DNA of 56,320 nucleotides. Origin: Acidobacteriaceae bacterium. GTDB lineage: Bacteria; Acidobacteriota; Terriglobia; Bryobacterales; Bryobacteraceae. Numbering within the stretch: position 1 is the first letter of the stretch; every line of letters starts with the position of its first letter. The notes under the pieces were generated by a model that saw only the letters and a program-made list of their open reading frames with translations, did no database searches and was not told the origin of the DNA. The stretch is taken from positions 1-56,320 of the forward strand of contig JAFAMD010000049.1 of NCBI GenBank assembly GCA_019233755.1, written 5' to 3'. Below, piece by piece: positions 11,104-19,725 of the stretch. The translations under genes were made by a program, and so were the position numbers.

Positions 11104-11248
11104 AGGCGATTTGGCGGAGCAACTCAAGCGCTTCGAAGCGTTGCTCAGGGGACTTTGATAGCCAATAGTCGCGATCGTTGGGCCGATCACTCAACCTTGC
11201 CGTTTCAATAGTCTGACGATCGACACAGTATTGGTCCATCTCTTTCAT
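11036..11248 (-). CDS. Small conserved protein paired with a nucleotidyltransferase
   Basis: A 70-aa acidic/basic helical protein with the pattern DRPNDRDYWLSKSPEQRFEALELLRQ followed by YGYDPATARLQRV. I recognise this as a recurring short protein encoded just upstream of nucleotidyltransferase genes. It overlaps the next gene by 68 nt, which implies coupled translation. Start choice is ATG 11248 or ATG 11239 (MDQYCVDR); neither has a strong ribosome site. The likely role is partner or antitoxin of the downstream protein, by context only. Confidence 0.7.
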   Translation of the reverse strand: MKEMDQYCVDRQTIETARLSDRPNDRDYWLSKSPEQRFEALELLRQIAYGYDPATARLQRVLEVAQLERR

Positions 11249-11301
11249 AATAGACGTGGCAAGTCGGTTTTAGCGAGAAGCCGCAACCGGCGAGTTCCGG
11301 G

Positions 11302-12543
11302 TCAGGCAACGGTCTCGACGGCTTCGGTTACACCGTACCTCTGCGCGACGTAATTGTCCAGGATTTCGCGAAACTCGGCGACGATGTGATCGCCGCGAAG
11401 GGTCGTCGAAAGCTTGCCATCGACGTAGACGGGCGCAACCGGTTTTTCGAATGTGCCGGGCAACGAGATGCCGATGTTGGCGTGTTTCGATTCCCCGGGA
11501 CCATTGACGACGCAGCCCATGACCGCGACCTTCATTTCTTCGACGCCGGCGTATTTTTCGCGCCAGACCGGCATCTGCTCGCGGAGATAGGTCTGGATCT
11601 GGTCAGCCATGTCCTGGAAGAAGGTGCTGGTAGTGCGGCCGCATCCGGGGCAAGCTGCGACCTGCGGGGTGAAGCTGCGGAGGTTCAGCGCCTGCAGGAT
11701 CTGCTGACAAACGATGACCTCTTCGGTGCGGTCGCCGTTAGGCAGCGGGGTCAGAGAGGAACGGATAGTGTCACCGATGCCCTGCTGCAGGAGGACGGAG
11801 AGCGCGGCGGTGGTAGCGACGATCCCTTTGGAGCCGAGGCCAGCTTCCGTGAGGCCAAGGTGCAGCGGATAATCGCAACGGGCGCTCATCATCTGGTACA
11901 CGTCGATCAGATCCTGCACGTTGCTGACTTTGGCGCTGAGAATGATCTTGTCGTGGGCAAGGCCGTAGCGTTTCGCGTTTTCAGCGCTGCGAATGGCGCT
12001 TTCAACGATGGCGCGGCGTGTGACTTCCATGGCGTCGAGCGGCTCAGGCTGGCGAGAATTCTCATCCATCATCTGAGTAAGCAGGACGGAATCAAGCGAG
12101 CCCCAGTTGACGCCGATGCGGACGGGACGATCGTACTCGATGGCCGCTTCGATCATGACGCGGAAGTTGTCGTCCTGCTTCCGGCCAATGTTTACGTTTC
12201 CGGGATTGATGCGGTATTTGGCAAGCGCGCGGGCACACTCGGGGTATTTCTTGAGGAGAATGTGGCCGTTGTAATGGAAGTCGCCGATGATGGGCACGTT
12301 AACGCCGAAATTGCGCAGCGTATCGACGATTTTGGGGACGGCCTGAGCGGCTTCCTCGGTGTTGACCGTGACACGAACGAGTTCCGAACCGGCGCGAGCG
12401 AGCTGCATCACCTGGTTCACGGTCGCGGCACTGTCGGCCGTGTCCGTGTTGGTCATGGATTGAACGACGATGGGATTCGAGCCGCCAACCTTGACACCTC
12501 CCACGTTGACGACCGCCGATTTGCGGCGGGGCGAAGCAGCCAT
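11302..12543 (-). CDS. ispG: 4-hydroxy-3-methylbut-2-enyl diphosphate synthase
   Basis: The 413-aa IspG (GcpE) catalyses the penultimate MEP-pathway step, reducing MEcPP to HMBPP. The N-terminal TIM-barrel half includes [16 protein letters not shown], and a barrel strand IGDFHYNGH. The C-terminal half has the 4Fe-4S ligands in CPGCGRT and GCVVNGPGE, the latter with the conserved Glu ligand. Length matches the bacterial two-domain form. GGAGGT ends 3 nt before ATG 12543, which supports the start. Monocistronic by spacing. Confidence 0.97.
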   Translation of the reverse strand: MAASPRRKSAVVNVGGVKVGGSNPIVVQSMTNTDTADSAATVNQVMQLARAGSELVRVTVNTEEAAQAVPKIVDTLRNFGVNVPIIGDFHYNGHILLKKYPECARALAKYRINPGNVNIGRKQDDNFRVMIEAAIEYDRPVRIGVNWGSLDSVLLTQMMDENSRQPEPLDAMEVTRRAIVESAIRSAENAKRYGLAHDKIILSAKVSNVQDLIDVYQMMSARCDYPLHLGLTEAGLGSKGIVATTAALSVLLQQGIGDTIRSSLTPLPNGDRTEEVIVCQQILQALNLRSFTPQVAACPGCGRTTSTFFQDMADQIQTYLREQMPVWREKYAGVEEMKVAVMGCVVNGPGESKHANIGISLPGTFEKPVAPVYVDGKLSTTLRGDHIVAEFREILDNYVAQRYGVTEAVETVA

Positions 12544-12588
12544 TACACCTCCAAGAGATTAAGAGACTAAGTCTCATTGTAACGGTGA

Positions 12589-13158
12589 TCAGGCGGCTTT
12601 CTTTACGCCGCGAGTGCCGAACACCTCCTCCAGAGCAAGGCTGAGGACCGGTTTGAGCTCGTTAAAGGGGATGGCTTCATGGCCGGGGAGCCGCGCTTCG
12701 ATAGTGGAGCGGATGTCGGTATCAAGTTCGAGATGCGCGGCCCTGGCATTGGCAAGACGAACGCGGGCGTCCTGGAGGTCCTTCTTCTGTTCCTGCGATT
12801 CGGAGCCAATTTGCTCCTTGCGCCTTTCGGCTCTGAGCTTTAGGAGATCGCTCAGGCATTTATGGAAGGCGCGCTCGTGGGTGGCCTGGTAGCGAAGGTA
12901 GAGCGCGAACTGTTTGTCGTCTTCGACGGTGCCTTCCGCATTGAAGCACAGACCCTGCAGATGAACGGCACGCTGCCGGAGCCATTCGTGCTGCGCCATG
13001 CGGTTGACGAGAATCTGCTCGGTCATGCCGTTGGGCTGGTATTCGTTGCGGAGACCGGTTTGGAGCGCTTCAAATTCTTCCCTGTTTTCCCAACGGAGAA
13101 GGTGGAAACTGCCGGAAGAGGCGCGGTAGTGCGCTGCAACTGGAGCTTGCGTTGCCAT
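12589..13158 (-). CDS. Hypothetical acidobacterial protein, helical
   Basis: A 189-aa cytosolic protein without signal peptide or membrane segment. It is rich in Glu, Arg, Leu and Ala, with a likely long helix or coiled coil around residues 75-145 (LYLRYQATHERAFHKCLSDL through QKKDLQDARVRLANARAAHL). The central MAQHEWLRQRAVHLQG segment recurs in proteins of this kind that I have seen in Acidobacteria, but I know of no function. The start is ATG 13158 (MATQAP), with AAGGAA about 10 nt upstream. The frame is open to 13200. It precedes ispG by 45 nt and may share a transcript. Confidence 0.6.
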   Translation of the reverse strand: MATQAPVAAHYRASSGSFHLLRWENREEFEALQTGLRNEYQPNGMTEQILVNRMAQHEWLRQRAVHLQGLCFNAEGTVEDDKQFALYLRYQATHERAFHKCLSDLLKLRAERRKEQIGSESQEQKKDLQDARVRLANARAAHLELDTDIRSTIEARLPGHEAIPFNELKPVLSLALEEVFGTRGVKKAA

Positions 13159-13498
13159 TTTCAACAAATTCCTTTCGGATAAGGGAGTGGCTAGCGACAA
13201 CAGACTGGCATCCGAAGCCTAACACGGCGATGCAAGCTATTGGAGCTAACTTAGTGAATCGATTGAGACAATCGCTTGTGACTGGCAGGCTGCACGCCAA
13301 CTCCCGATCAGTCGCGCATCGGTTCGTCGTTTATTGGCCCGGTGGTGCGAGCAAAGGGCATGCCGTCTATCTGGAGATGGTGGGCGAATCTGCTGAGAAA
13401 CAGGCTTCAGACGCATTTTTTGTCCTAAATCGGGCCTGAAAACACTTGAATATCAGGCAGGCTGGTTTCGTCATAGACTGGCCGCTGGACCCTCTTCT
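13159..13498. other. Intergenic, no gene recognised
   Basis: About 340 nt separate two divergently read genes. An open frame at 13152-13439 has no homology I recognise and overlaps the start of the minus-strand gene, so I do not call it. Promoters for both flanking genes must lie here, but I see no box pair good enough to assign. Confidence 0.4.
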
Positions 13499-15484
13499 AT
13501 GAATAGTGCCGCCCTGACCTCTGTGGCACGAGTTCTTGCCGTTCTTATGCTGGTTTATATGGCCGTCCTCTCGTTGGGGTCGACCATGCGACAGTCGCCG
13601 ACGTTTGATGAGGTAGCTCACATTGGAGCAGGCCTTAGCTCTGTTCAGCGCTTCGACCTGCGCATGAATCCCGAACATCCACCGCTTAGTAAAGCGCTTT
13701 CCGGGATTGCTATGGCGCTGGGCGGCACGCATGCAGACTATTCCGGACCCGCCTGGACTCTCAGCAAGGACTTTTTTCCGGCGTTCCTAGGTGAGTGGTC
13801 GTTTGGACATTGGGTGATCAACCGATGGAACGAAAGAGTGCGAACTGTTTTCCTGGCGCGATTGCCCATGCTCTTGTTGACGCTGGTTCTAGGCTGGGTA
13901 GTTTTCGCGTTCGCCGATAGGCTGGGCGGCACAATCGCTGGACTCCTCTGCCTCGCTGTGTATGTGAGCGCGCCTGTGTTCATCACATTCGGGCCGCTAG
14001 TGCTGACCGACATACCTATTGCGCTCTGCTCTGTGCTTAGCATTTGGGCACTCGGCAATCTGTGGCGTGATCCGTCACGCCGCCACCAGTGGCTGTTTGC
14101 CGCCAGCCTGGCGGCTGCATTCTTGTCGAAGTACTCAGCCGGGATTCTGCTCATCGGGTTGCTGGTGTCGGCGGTCAGCATGCGCTGGGTTCCCGGAATC
14201 GCGAACCGCGATAAGAGCTGGCGAAAACCTCGTTTACGCGCCATGTGGCATTCAATCTTACTCACCGCGCTGCTTGTCTACGGCTTCTACCTTATCTTTT
14301 CCTGGAATCAGCCCACCACGCTTTTGGAACGCATTGGCAGCGGAGCACCAGCGCTGCTGTTACGGCGGCTGCTCTTGCCGCCAGCCACGGTTTTTGCCGG
14401 TGCGGCGTGGGTGCTGTTCGGTTTCACGCGCACCAGCTTTCTGCTCGGCCATACGTATCCCCATGGAATCTGGTTTTACTATCCGGCTGCCTTCGTTTTG
14501 AAATCGCAGCTCAGCTATCTGGCGCTGTTATTGATAGCGCTTGTGCTCCTGCTCAGGCGAAGAGTGAAGACAGACAAAGAAAAGCCGGTCGTCGCTCCCG
14601 AATGGCAGATTCATTGGCGCGTGCTGTGGGTAACCTTGGTTGTTTTTGTGTGCGTGTGCATGCTGAGCCGGTTCGCTATCAGCATCAGGCATTTCAGCGT
14701 GCCGATGACTCTGTTGATCTTGTTGCTCGCGCCGCTACCTCGCTTGCTCCACGAACTTCGCAGCACATCTGTATTCGCATGGCGGGCGACATCGGCCGTC
14801 GTTGGGCTGCTTGTGCTTGGCGGCCTGTTGAATGCCGCGCGCACCTACCCGTACTACCTGCCGTACCTGAACGCCTTGCGAATGGGGCAGCCTGCGTACC
14901 GCCTTTTGAGCGATTCGAATGTCGACTGGAACCAGTCTCTCTATGAGGTGGAGCAGTTCGTAAGGCGCAACAATTTGAGCGAAATCGCGTTGGACAGTTA
15001 TGCGCTCTCTGACGATACACCGATTGTTCCTCAGTCCTACGTTTGGGATTGCCAAACTCCAACAGCAAAAGAGCTTGGCAGATGGGTAATTGTTTCCGCA
15101 AATGAGCTTCTGGATTCGCGTAATTGTTCGTGGTTGCTAGCTTATCCCAGCGAATCCATTGGCGGCGGCAGCATGCTGGCTTTTCATATGCCGAGCGCAT
15201 TGCCAGCGGAGGGAACACGGGGCGGCCCTCCACGGCAAAGTGAGAAGCGGTCCTTCCTCGGCATGTCGTTTGATGGCAAGGCGGTGTTCCGCGAAGCGAT
15301 TCAGCAACCCGACCACATACCCGGAATAATTAAGCGAATGCAGCAGATGGCCCAGCCAAAGGTCAAACCGGCATCGCCACAGCAAAATTCTCGGCTGGAC
15401 TTCAGATTCGTATTTCCGGGCCAAACCAGCCGGACAGTATATTCCGAGTTGTTCCTCAACGCCACGCGGAAATTGACGAACTGA
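13499..15484 (+). CDS. GT39/ArnT-like membrane glycosyltransferase
   Basis: A 661-aa polytopic protein. After a first membrane helix (about residues 8-27), the loop SPTFDEVAHIGAGL carries the DE acid pair. The PEHPPL element that follows is typical of dolichyl- or polyprenyl-phosphate-sugar mannosyltransferase folds (GT39/PMT, ArnT). About ten further hydrophobic segments run to about residue 450. The rest is a soluble, probably periplasmic domain beginning SDSNVDWNQSL, also seen in these proteins. It likely transfers a sugar from a lipid-phosphate donor to an envelope acceptor; the substrate is unknown. No ribosome site is visible before ATG 13499. Neighbours do not indicate a pathway. Confidence 0.75.
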   Translation: MNSAALTSVARVLAVLMLVYMAVLSLGSTMRQSPTFDEVAHIGAGLSSVQRFDLRMNPEHPPLSKALSGIAMALGGTHADYSGPAWTLSKDFFPAFLGEWSFGHWVINRWNERVRTVFLARLPMLLLTLVLGWVVFAFADRLGGTIAGLLCLAVYVSAPVFITFGPLVLTDIPIALCSVLSIWALGNLWRDPSRRHQWLFAASLAAAFLSKYSAGILLIGLLVSAVSMRWVPGIANRDKSWRKPRLRAMWHSILLTALLVYGFYLIFSWNQPTTLLERIGSGAPALLLRRLLLPPATVFAGAAWVLFGFTRTSFLLGHTYPHGIWFYYPAAFVLKSQLSYLALLLIALVLLLRRRVKTDKEKPVVAPEWQIHWRVLWVTLVVFVCVCMLSRFAISIRHFSVPMTLLILLLAPLPRLLHELRSTSVFAWRATSAVVGLLVLGGLLNAARTYPYYLPYLNALRMGQPAYRLLSDSNVDWNQSLYEVEQFVRRNNLSEIALDSYALSDDTPIVPQSYVWDCQTPTAKELGRWVIVSANELLDSRNCSWLLAYPSESIGGGSMLAFHMPSALPAEGTRGGPPRQSEKRSFLGMSFDGKAVFREAIQQPDHIPGIIKRMQQMAQPKVKPASPQQNSRLDFRFVFPGQTSRTVYSELFLNATRKLTN

Positions 15485-15541
15485 AGCCTTGCCGTTCCGT
15501 ATCTAGCGGACACTTTCCGAATCGACCCTTCGGGAGCAGTT

Positions 15542-15830
15542 AGTGTTCACATTGCTGCACGTGAAGCATGGGCGGCACGCATCGTCCACGTATCGAGCTC
15601 CGTCGGCTCGCTCACGCTGAACTAGGACCCGAAGAAACCGCACCGTTCGATGTTCGGCGGCTATTCGTCATCTAAGACGGGGCTCAACGCGACGGGGCTC
15701 AACGCGGTCACGGTCGCCTTTCGCTTTGGATCTCGAGGCGACACGCATCAAGGTCGACGCTGCGTGCCCGGGCTTCACCGCGACGGACCTCACCAACTTC
15801 CAGGCGACGCGCACCGCGAAGAGGGCTTAG
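15542..15830 (+). pseudogene. Short-chain dehydrogenase/reductase (SDR) fragment
   Basis: Conceptual reading gives RIVHVSSSVGSLTLN, an in-frame TAG, then MFGGYSSSKTGLNA. That matches the SDR strand-loop VSSSVGSL and the catalytic YxxSK motif. A 12-nt in-frame duplication repeats GLNA/TGLNA. A one-base insertion near 15719-15728 then shifts the frame. Beyond it reads DLEATRIKVDAACPGFTATDLTN, the SDR motif around CPG. The remnant ends at TAG 15828 and lacks the N-terminal cofactor fold. It is a dead gene with at least two disabling changes. Confidence 0.75.
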
Positions 15831-16036
15831 TGAACGGTGGCCGGTTCGAAGCCGTCGCAAGCGCTAACGGCGGTGACTTTCAGGTGCAGTTTTTCGTGCA
15901 TCGGATGACGGCATTCGTCGATGAAGTCCTCGGCGGCCTCCATTGACCTGCGAATTTGAATCAATTTTTGATCGTCCGGATGTTCTTCACCAAAATGGAC
16001 GCAGAGACCACACTGGCCGGTGTGAATGTGCAGCAT
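15827..16036 (-). CDS. Small four-cysteine protein, possible metal site
   Basis: A 69-aa protein with a strong ribosome site: GGAGGG lies 3 nt before ATG 16036. Cys9 and Cys12 (GQCGLCVHFG) plus Cys42 (DECRHP) and Cys60 (SACDGF) could bind one metal. His residues lie near each cysteine group. I recall similar small proteins in Acidobacteria and Planctomycetes without an assigned function. Its stop codon overlaps the stop of the SDR pseudogene on the other strand. Cytosolic; no signal peptide. Confidence 0.75.
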   Translation of the reverse strand: MLHIHTGQCGLCVHFGEEHPDDQKLIQIRRSMEAAEDFIDECRHPMHEKLHLKVTAVSACDGFEPATVH

Positions 16037-16227
16037 TTTCCCTCCGTCAGGTAGACGAAGTTGTTCTGCATATGTAACGCAATATGCACAGCGGAATATA
16101 GGGGAGTTGCCGGGATGCTATGGGCAACACCAGTACGGCCCGCGCGGATCGCGGGGGCTAGGGAAACCTCGGGGCAGGCAGTTCTTTATCTACACGACCG
16201 AGACAGGCTCACACCATAGTCTCGGAT

Positions 16228-16683
16228 TCAGGGTTTATTTGCTTGAGGTGTGATGTCGGTAACCGGAAGATCCCAGTGCGCAAGTAAGATCTCAAATCGC
16301 CTTTGTTCTTCGCGCTTGTAAGTGTCCTGGTCCGGCCAGAGTTGTTTGATAAGCGCCTCTTCATCGGGATTTGCTGTCGTCGCGGCAGTGGAGTTCTTGA
16401 ACCGGATGGTAACCCGGAAATCCCAGCGTCCCTCTTCGGTCATGTGGTTGGCTGGAGTCTCGATCTTCACCGATAACATGCGCCCGCTTTGTACAATTTT
16501 TTTCAGCAGAGGGTAGTGATTCTTCAGGAAAAGCTGTAAAAACTCTTGCTGATGTCCCCACTGCACTTTGTAGTAGTACTCGACTGTGTAGGGCTGGTCC
16601 GGGGCTCCCTGGGGCGGTGCTCCCTGCCCGAATAACAGCTGTGCAAGCACCACCAGAGCGACTGCCAAGAGTAGCTTCTTCAT
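16228..16683 (-). CDS. Secreted hypothetical protein
   Basis: A 151-aa protein starting at ATG 16683 with GGAGGA just upstream. Lys-Lys followed by a hydrophobic run (residues 4-18) makes a clear signal peptide, with cleavage probably near LFGQ. The mature part is small, aromatic and charged: YTVEYYYKVQWGHQQEFLQL, then RWDFRVTIRF. This suggests a ferredoxin-like alpha-beta fold similar to dimeric alpha-beta barrel proteins. Function unknown. The frame extends to 16767, but the signal peptide fixes the start. Confidence 0.75.
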   Translation of the reverse strand: MKKLLLAVALVVLAQLLFGQGAPPQGAPDQPYTVEYYYKVQWGHQQEFLQLFLKNHYPLLKKIVQSGRMLSVKIETPANHMTEEGRWDFRVTIRFKNSTAATTANPDEEALIKQLWPDQDTYKREEQRRFEILLAHWDLPVTDITPQANKP

Positions 16684-16843
16684 CTGTCCTCCAGCGAATG
16701 TTGAGGATTGTAACGAATTTGGCTGGAATGCAGCGATCAAGTGCGGATTAAGGTACGGAACCCACACCAGCGCTAGTCTAGATTCTTAGCCAGCTTGTCT
16801 GAGAACTTCTCTCTCAGATTTGGGCCAGAGCTCGGGTGATAGC

Positions 16844-16907
16844 TTTCAGCTTTCAGCTATCAGCCTTCAGCTTTCAGCCGTCAGCTGACGGCTGAGCGCT
16901 GAAAGCT
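16844..16907. repeat. Heptanucleotide array with a long inverted repeat
   Basis: Six consecutive 7-nt units of the form NNTCAGC run from 16844 to 16885 (TTTCAGC, TTTCAGC, TATCAGC, CTTCAGC, TTTCAGC, CGTCAGC). A perfect 22-nt palindrome spans 16874-16895. AGCTTTCAGC (16841-16850) is complementary to GCTGAAAGCT (16898-16907), so the whole array can fold into a long hairpin. It lies about 75 nt past the stop of the ADOP gene at 16982. The rest of 16684-16981 shows nothing else. Confidence 0.85.
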
Positions 16908-16981
16908 TTCTTGACCGCTGAAGGCTCTCCTCGGCAAAATAGATTTCAAGTTATCCTTGGCTAGGGTTAGTTTCTTGATAG

Positions 16982-18814
16982 CTACTCGCTCCGGAGTGCC
17001 TCCACGGGGTCAATCTTCGCTGCCCGCCAGGCAGGCGCCGCCGCGGCGATAGCACACACCAGCAGCAATGAGCATGTGACAAAGAGCAGTGTTGGCGTGT
17101 CGAGAGGGTGCACGCCAAAGAGGAAGGATCGCACGGCGCGTCCTGCGGGCCATGCGCCCGCCATACCCAAGAGGAGGCCAACTGCTCCCATAATGCCGAC
17201 CTGCCTGAGAATCAAACTCATTGCCTTAGTTCGCGTGGAGCCGAGCGCCATGCGGATGCCAGTTTCTCGCTTTCGCTGCGCAACGGAGTACGCAAGGACC
17301 CCGTAGATGCCGACTGCCGCCAGGATGAGCGCTGCGAAGCCGAAGATCGAGGCGAGCCGAAGCCCAAGGCGCCGCTCCCTGAGCGAATTCTGCATGGCAT
17401 CTTCCACACGCTGAATGCTCATCTCGGCCATGACCGGAGCGTCCCTTTTGAGAACGCTTCGGATCTCGCGCTCGAGCGTGCCCTGTGGGAGGGTCGAACG
17501 CACCACGAACTGCGGCGCAGTTCGAAAAATGATCGATGCTGCTTCACTATCGGCGGGAAACTGTCTGGAGTCGATGAAGACGGTCGGCTGACTATCCGCA
17601 GCTATTCCTTGAGCGACTTCGTCGGGTGCTACGCCAATGATGGTCAGCGGCGCTTTCATAAAGCGATTATCCAGGTCTTTGGGATCATCGCTCGTAAACT
17701 GCAGAAGGTTGCCTAACGCCTGCTGCCCTCGCAAAAACCTGCGCACGAATGTTTGGTTTATTATGCAGACACCACGCGTCCCTTCGTGGTCCGTCGGCAA
17801 AAAGCTCCGCCCCTGCAACATAGCAATGTTCATCGCATGTGCGTATCCATCGCTGATAAGGCTGACAGAAACCGATGAACCTTTGGGAACTGTATGCCCG
17901 AATAAGGCAAAAGTGCTATTCAGGAACAGGTTGAAACTGGAGAACGGAACAGACGTTTGCGAGGCCGCCGCCTGAATTCCGGGAGTACCCGAAAGTGCGT
18001 TCAGCACGCGCTCCATGATTATTCTTGCGGCCCGTCCGCTTAAGGATGGATCCTCACTCATCAGCACAACTGAAGTCACGTTGCTCGGATCAAAGCCGAG
18101 AGGTGCTGTTTCGAGCGCTCGGAACGTGCGCAAGAAGAGTCCTGCGGTGACAAGCAGCACACATGTCAACGCGATTTCAGCCACAATCAGCGTGCTGCTG
18201 AGGCGCAATCGCGAAACGGTGCGCCCGCCCTGCGAAGGCCTGTGATGACGGGAGTCTCGCAGTCCGGCGAGCGAGGGCGCCACCGCCGCTAACAGTCCCG
18301 TACCGATAGCCAGCACAGCGCACGCTACGAACACTGCGGGATGCAAGGAGAGTTCGTTGAAGCGGGCGTACTGGAACTGATAGGTCTTCCGAGCCCACTC
18401 GACAACCGCCAGGGCGAGCACGAGGCCGCAAGCGGCTCCGAGCAGCGAGACGGTGACGCTTTCTGTTGCAATCTGTTGCAAAAGACGACCGCGGCCGGCA
18501 CCTAGCGCGGCACGCAGGCTCATCTCGCTTGCGCGCGCGGTCCCGCGGACAATCTGCAGATTGGCAGTATTGGCGCACGCAATCAGGAGTAGTAAAAGGC
18601 ACGCACCGAGCAGGGCGATTAACGCCGGCTGCTCGTCGCCGGTAATGGCGGAGCGGTAGGAGCGCAGCCTCACGTCGCCACCGTCGTTTTCAGCCCAGTG
18701 ATTTCGGGTGAAGACGGCGTAGTTGCTGCTCCGCCGTAGCAACACTTGAACCGGTTCGCAATCGCGCCATAGATTGAGTGCCCTCGAAACCGTTGTAGTC
18801 CTGCCCCTTTGCAT
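16982..18814 (-). CDS. ADOP-type permease, C-terminal part after a frameshift
   Basis: This frame carries the C-terminal three quarters of a MacB/FtsX-like permease. It contains the internal membrane segment ALIALLGACLLLLLIACANTANLQI, the RASEMSLRAALGAGRGRLL loop, a MacB periplasmic domain, and a final FtsX domain ending DPVEALRSE. Real homology begins near 18735. The residues before that (MQRGRTTTV and following) are out-of-frame sequence. The N-terminal part is in another frame upstream (18690-19439). The two overlap by 125 nt, and one indel between about 18700 and 18760 would restore a protein of about 810 aa. Either a pseudogene or a sequencing error. ADOP proteins lack a paired ATPase gene, as here. 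Confidence 0.8.
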   Translation of the reverse strand: MQRGRTTTVSRALNLWRDCEPVQVLLRRSSNYAVFTRNHWAENDGGDVRLRSYRSAITGDEQPALIALLGACLLLLLIACANTANLQIVRGTARASEMSLRAALGAGRGRLLQQIATESVTVSLLGAACGLVLALAVVEWARKTYQFQYARFNELSLHPAVFVACAVLAIGTGLLAAVAPSLAGLRDSRHHRPSQGGRTVSRLRLSSTLIVAEIALTCVLLVTAGLFLRTFRALETAPLGFDPSNVTSVVLMSEDPSLSGRAARIIMERVLNALSGTPGIQAAASQTSVPFSSFNLFLNSTFALFGHTVPKGSSVSVSLISDGYAHAMNIAMLQGRSFLPTDHEGTRGVCIINQTFVRRFLRGQQALGNLLQFTSDDPKDLDNRFMKAPLTIIGVAPDEVAQGIAADSQPTVFIDSRQFPADSEAASIIFRTAPQFVVRSTLPQGTLEREIRSVLKRDAPVMAEMSIQRVEDAMQNSLRERRLGLRLASIFGFAALILAAVGIYGVLAYSVAQRKRETGIRMALGSTRTKAMSLILRQVGIMGAVGLLLGMAGAWPAGRAVRSFLFGVHPLDTPTLLFVTCSLLLVCAIAAAAPAWRAAKIDPVEALRSE

Positions 18815-19439
18815 CGAGTTGAAACGGGACGGCGACCATCGGCGCGTCGAAGGTTTGTGGAGGGAAGTAAAAGCCCGCCGGCATGACGCCGATGATAGTC
18901 ATGATGCGGCCATAGACGGCCAACTTTGAGCCGAGAACGCCTGGATCGCTATGCAGGGTCTCACGCCAAAAGGCATCGCTGATTACGGCCACGTTTGCGC
19001 TCTTGTCGAAATCGGTAAATGTCCTGCCGAGATGCGCCGGTACTCCGAGCACACGGAAGAAGTTCAATGACGCTTCGAGGGTCCCGGACACCCGAGTGCC
19101 ACTTGCGGTCCTGACCGGCTTCGGCATGCTGGTGTACTCCAGCACATCCGCCAAACTCGGCGTCGTTTTCTTGATGGTGTCGAGTTGTTGAAAAGTAAAG
19201 TTTCCCTGATTCCCGGCCCGGTCAACACGGGCGAGTGTCACGAGTTGCTCTGGGTGCGGCAGGGCGACTGGGTGCAGGAGAACAGAGTCGACAACGCCAA
19301 GCATCGCTGTCGCAGCGCCAAGCCCCAGCGCGAGCGTGAGCACTGCGGTTACGGCGTAGCCGGGCGCCTTTCGCAGCCCGCGCAGTGCATAACGCATATC
19401 CGCAAATAAGCTCGCGCAACTGCTTGCGGGTGTGGTCAT
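18690..19439 (-). CDS. ADOP-type permease, N-terminal part before a frameshift
   Basis: 249 residues. It starts MTTPASSC, then DMRYALRGLRKAPGYAV leading into the first membrane helix ([16 protein letters not shown]). The MacB-type periplasmic domain follows: SLNFFRVLGVPAHLGRTF, then VAVISDAFWRE. Homology stops at SVATAEQQLRR; the last seven residues are frameshifted and end at 18690. The downstream frame continues the same protein. The start is ATG 19439; no longer N-terminus is available. This half alone would give a single-span membrane protein and is unlikely to work. Confidence 0.8.
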   Translation of the reverse strand: MTTPASSCASLFADMRYALRGLRKAPGYAVTAVLTLALGLGAATAMLGVVDSVLLHPVALPHPEQLVTLARVDRAGNQGNFTFQQLDTIKKTTPSLADVLEYTSMPKPVRTASGTRVSGTLEASLNFFRVLGVPAHLGRTFTDFDKSANVAVISDAFWRETLHSDPGVLGSKLAVYGRIMTIIGVMPAGFYFPPQTFDAPMVAVPFQLDAKGQDYNGFEGTQSMARLRTGSSVATAEQQLRRLHPKSLG

Positions 19440-19725
19440 TGTATGTGTTCCCTAGTCTAGTAGACAGCACGGTCTTGCTGCGTTTCCTTGGATGAAAGCG
19501 AGAACCGTGGCTCTACTGCAGGCGTGCTTGAGCGTGTAACTCGCGCGGCGGCGAATTCACCGACAGCGGGGCCGGCTCATGACGATCGAAAGCGAGTTTG
19601 AAGTCGCGCGGTCCTGTACGCGCTCGCTTCCCGCACCGGCAAGGCTCTGGAAGCGAGAAAAGATGAGAGCGCACGCAGCCTGGCGAAAGGGGGCGCGCTG
19701 GCAGCAGGCGAATGAGCAGCGCCGG

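Noticed and set aside
11386..12570. 394-aa plus-strand open frame
   Set aside because: Antisense to ispG over its whole length; no recognisable motif.
13152..13439. 95-aa plus-strand frame
   Set aside because: Overlaps the start of the minus-strand hypothetical gene and has no motif.
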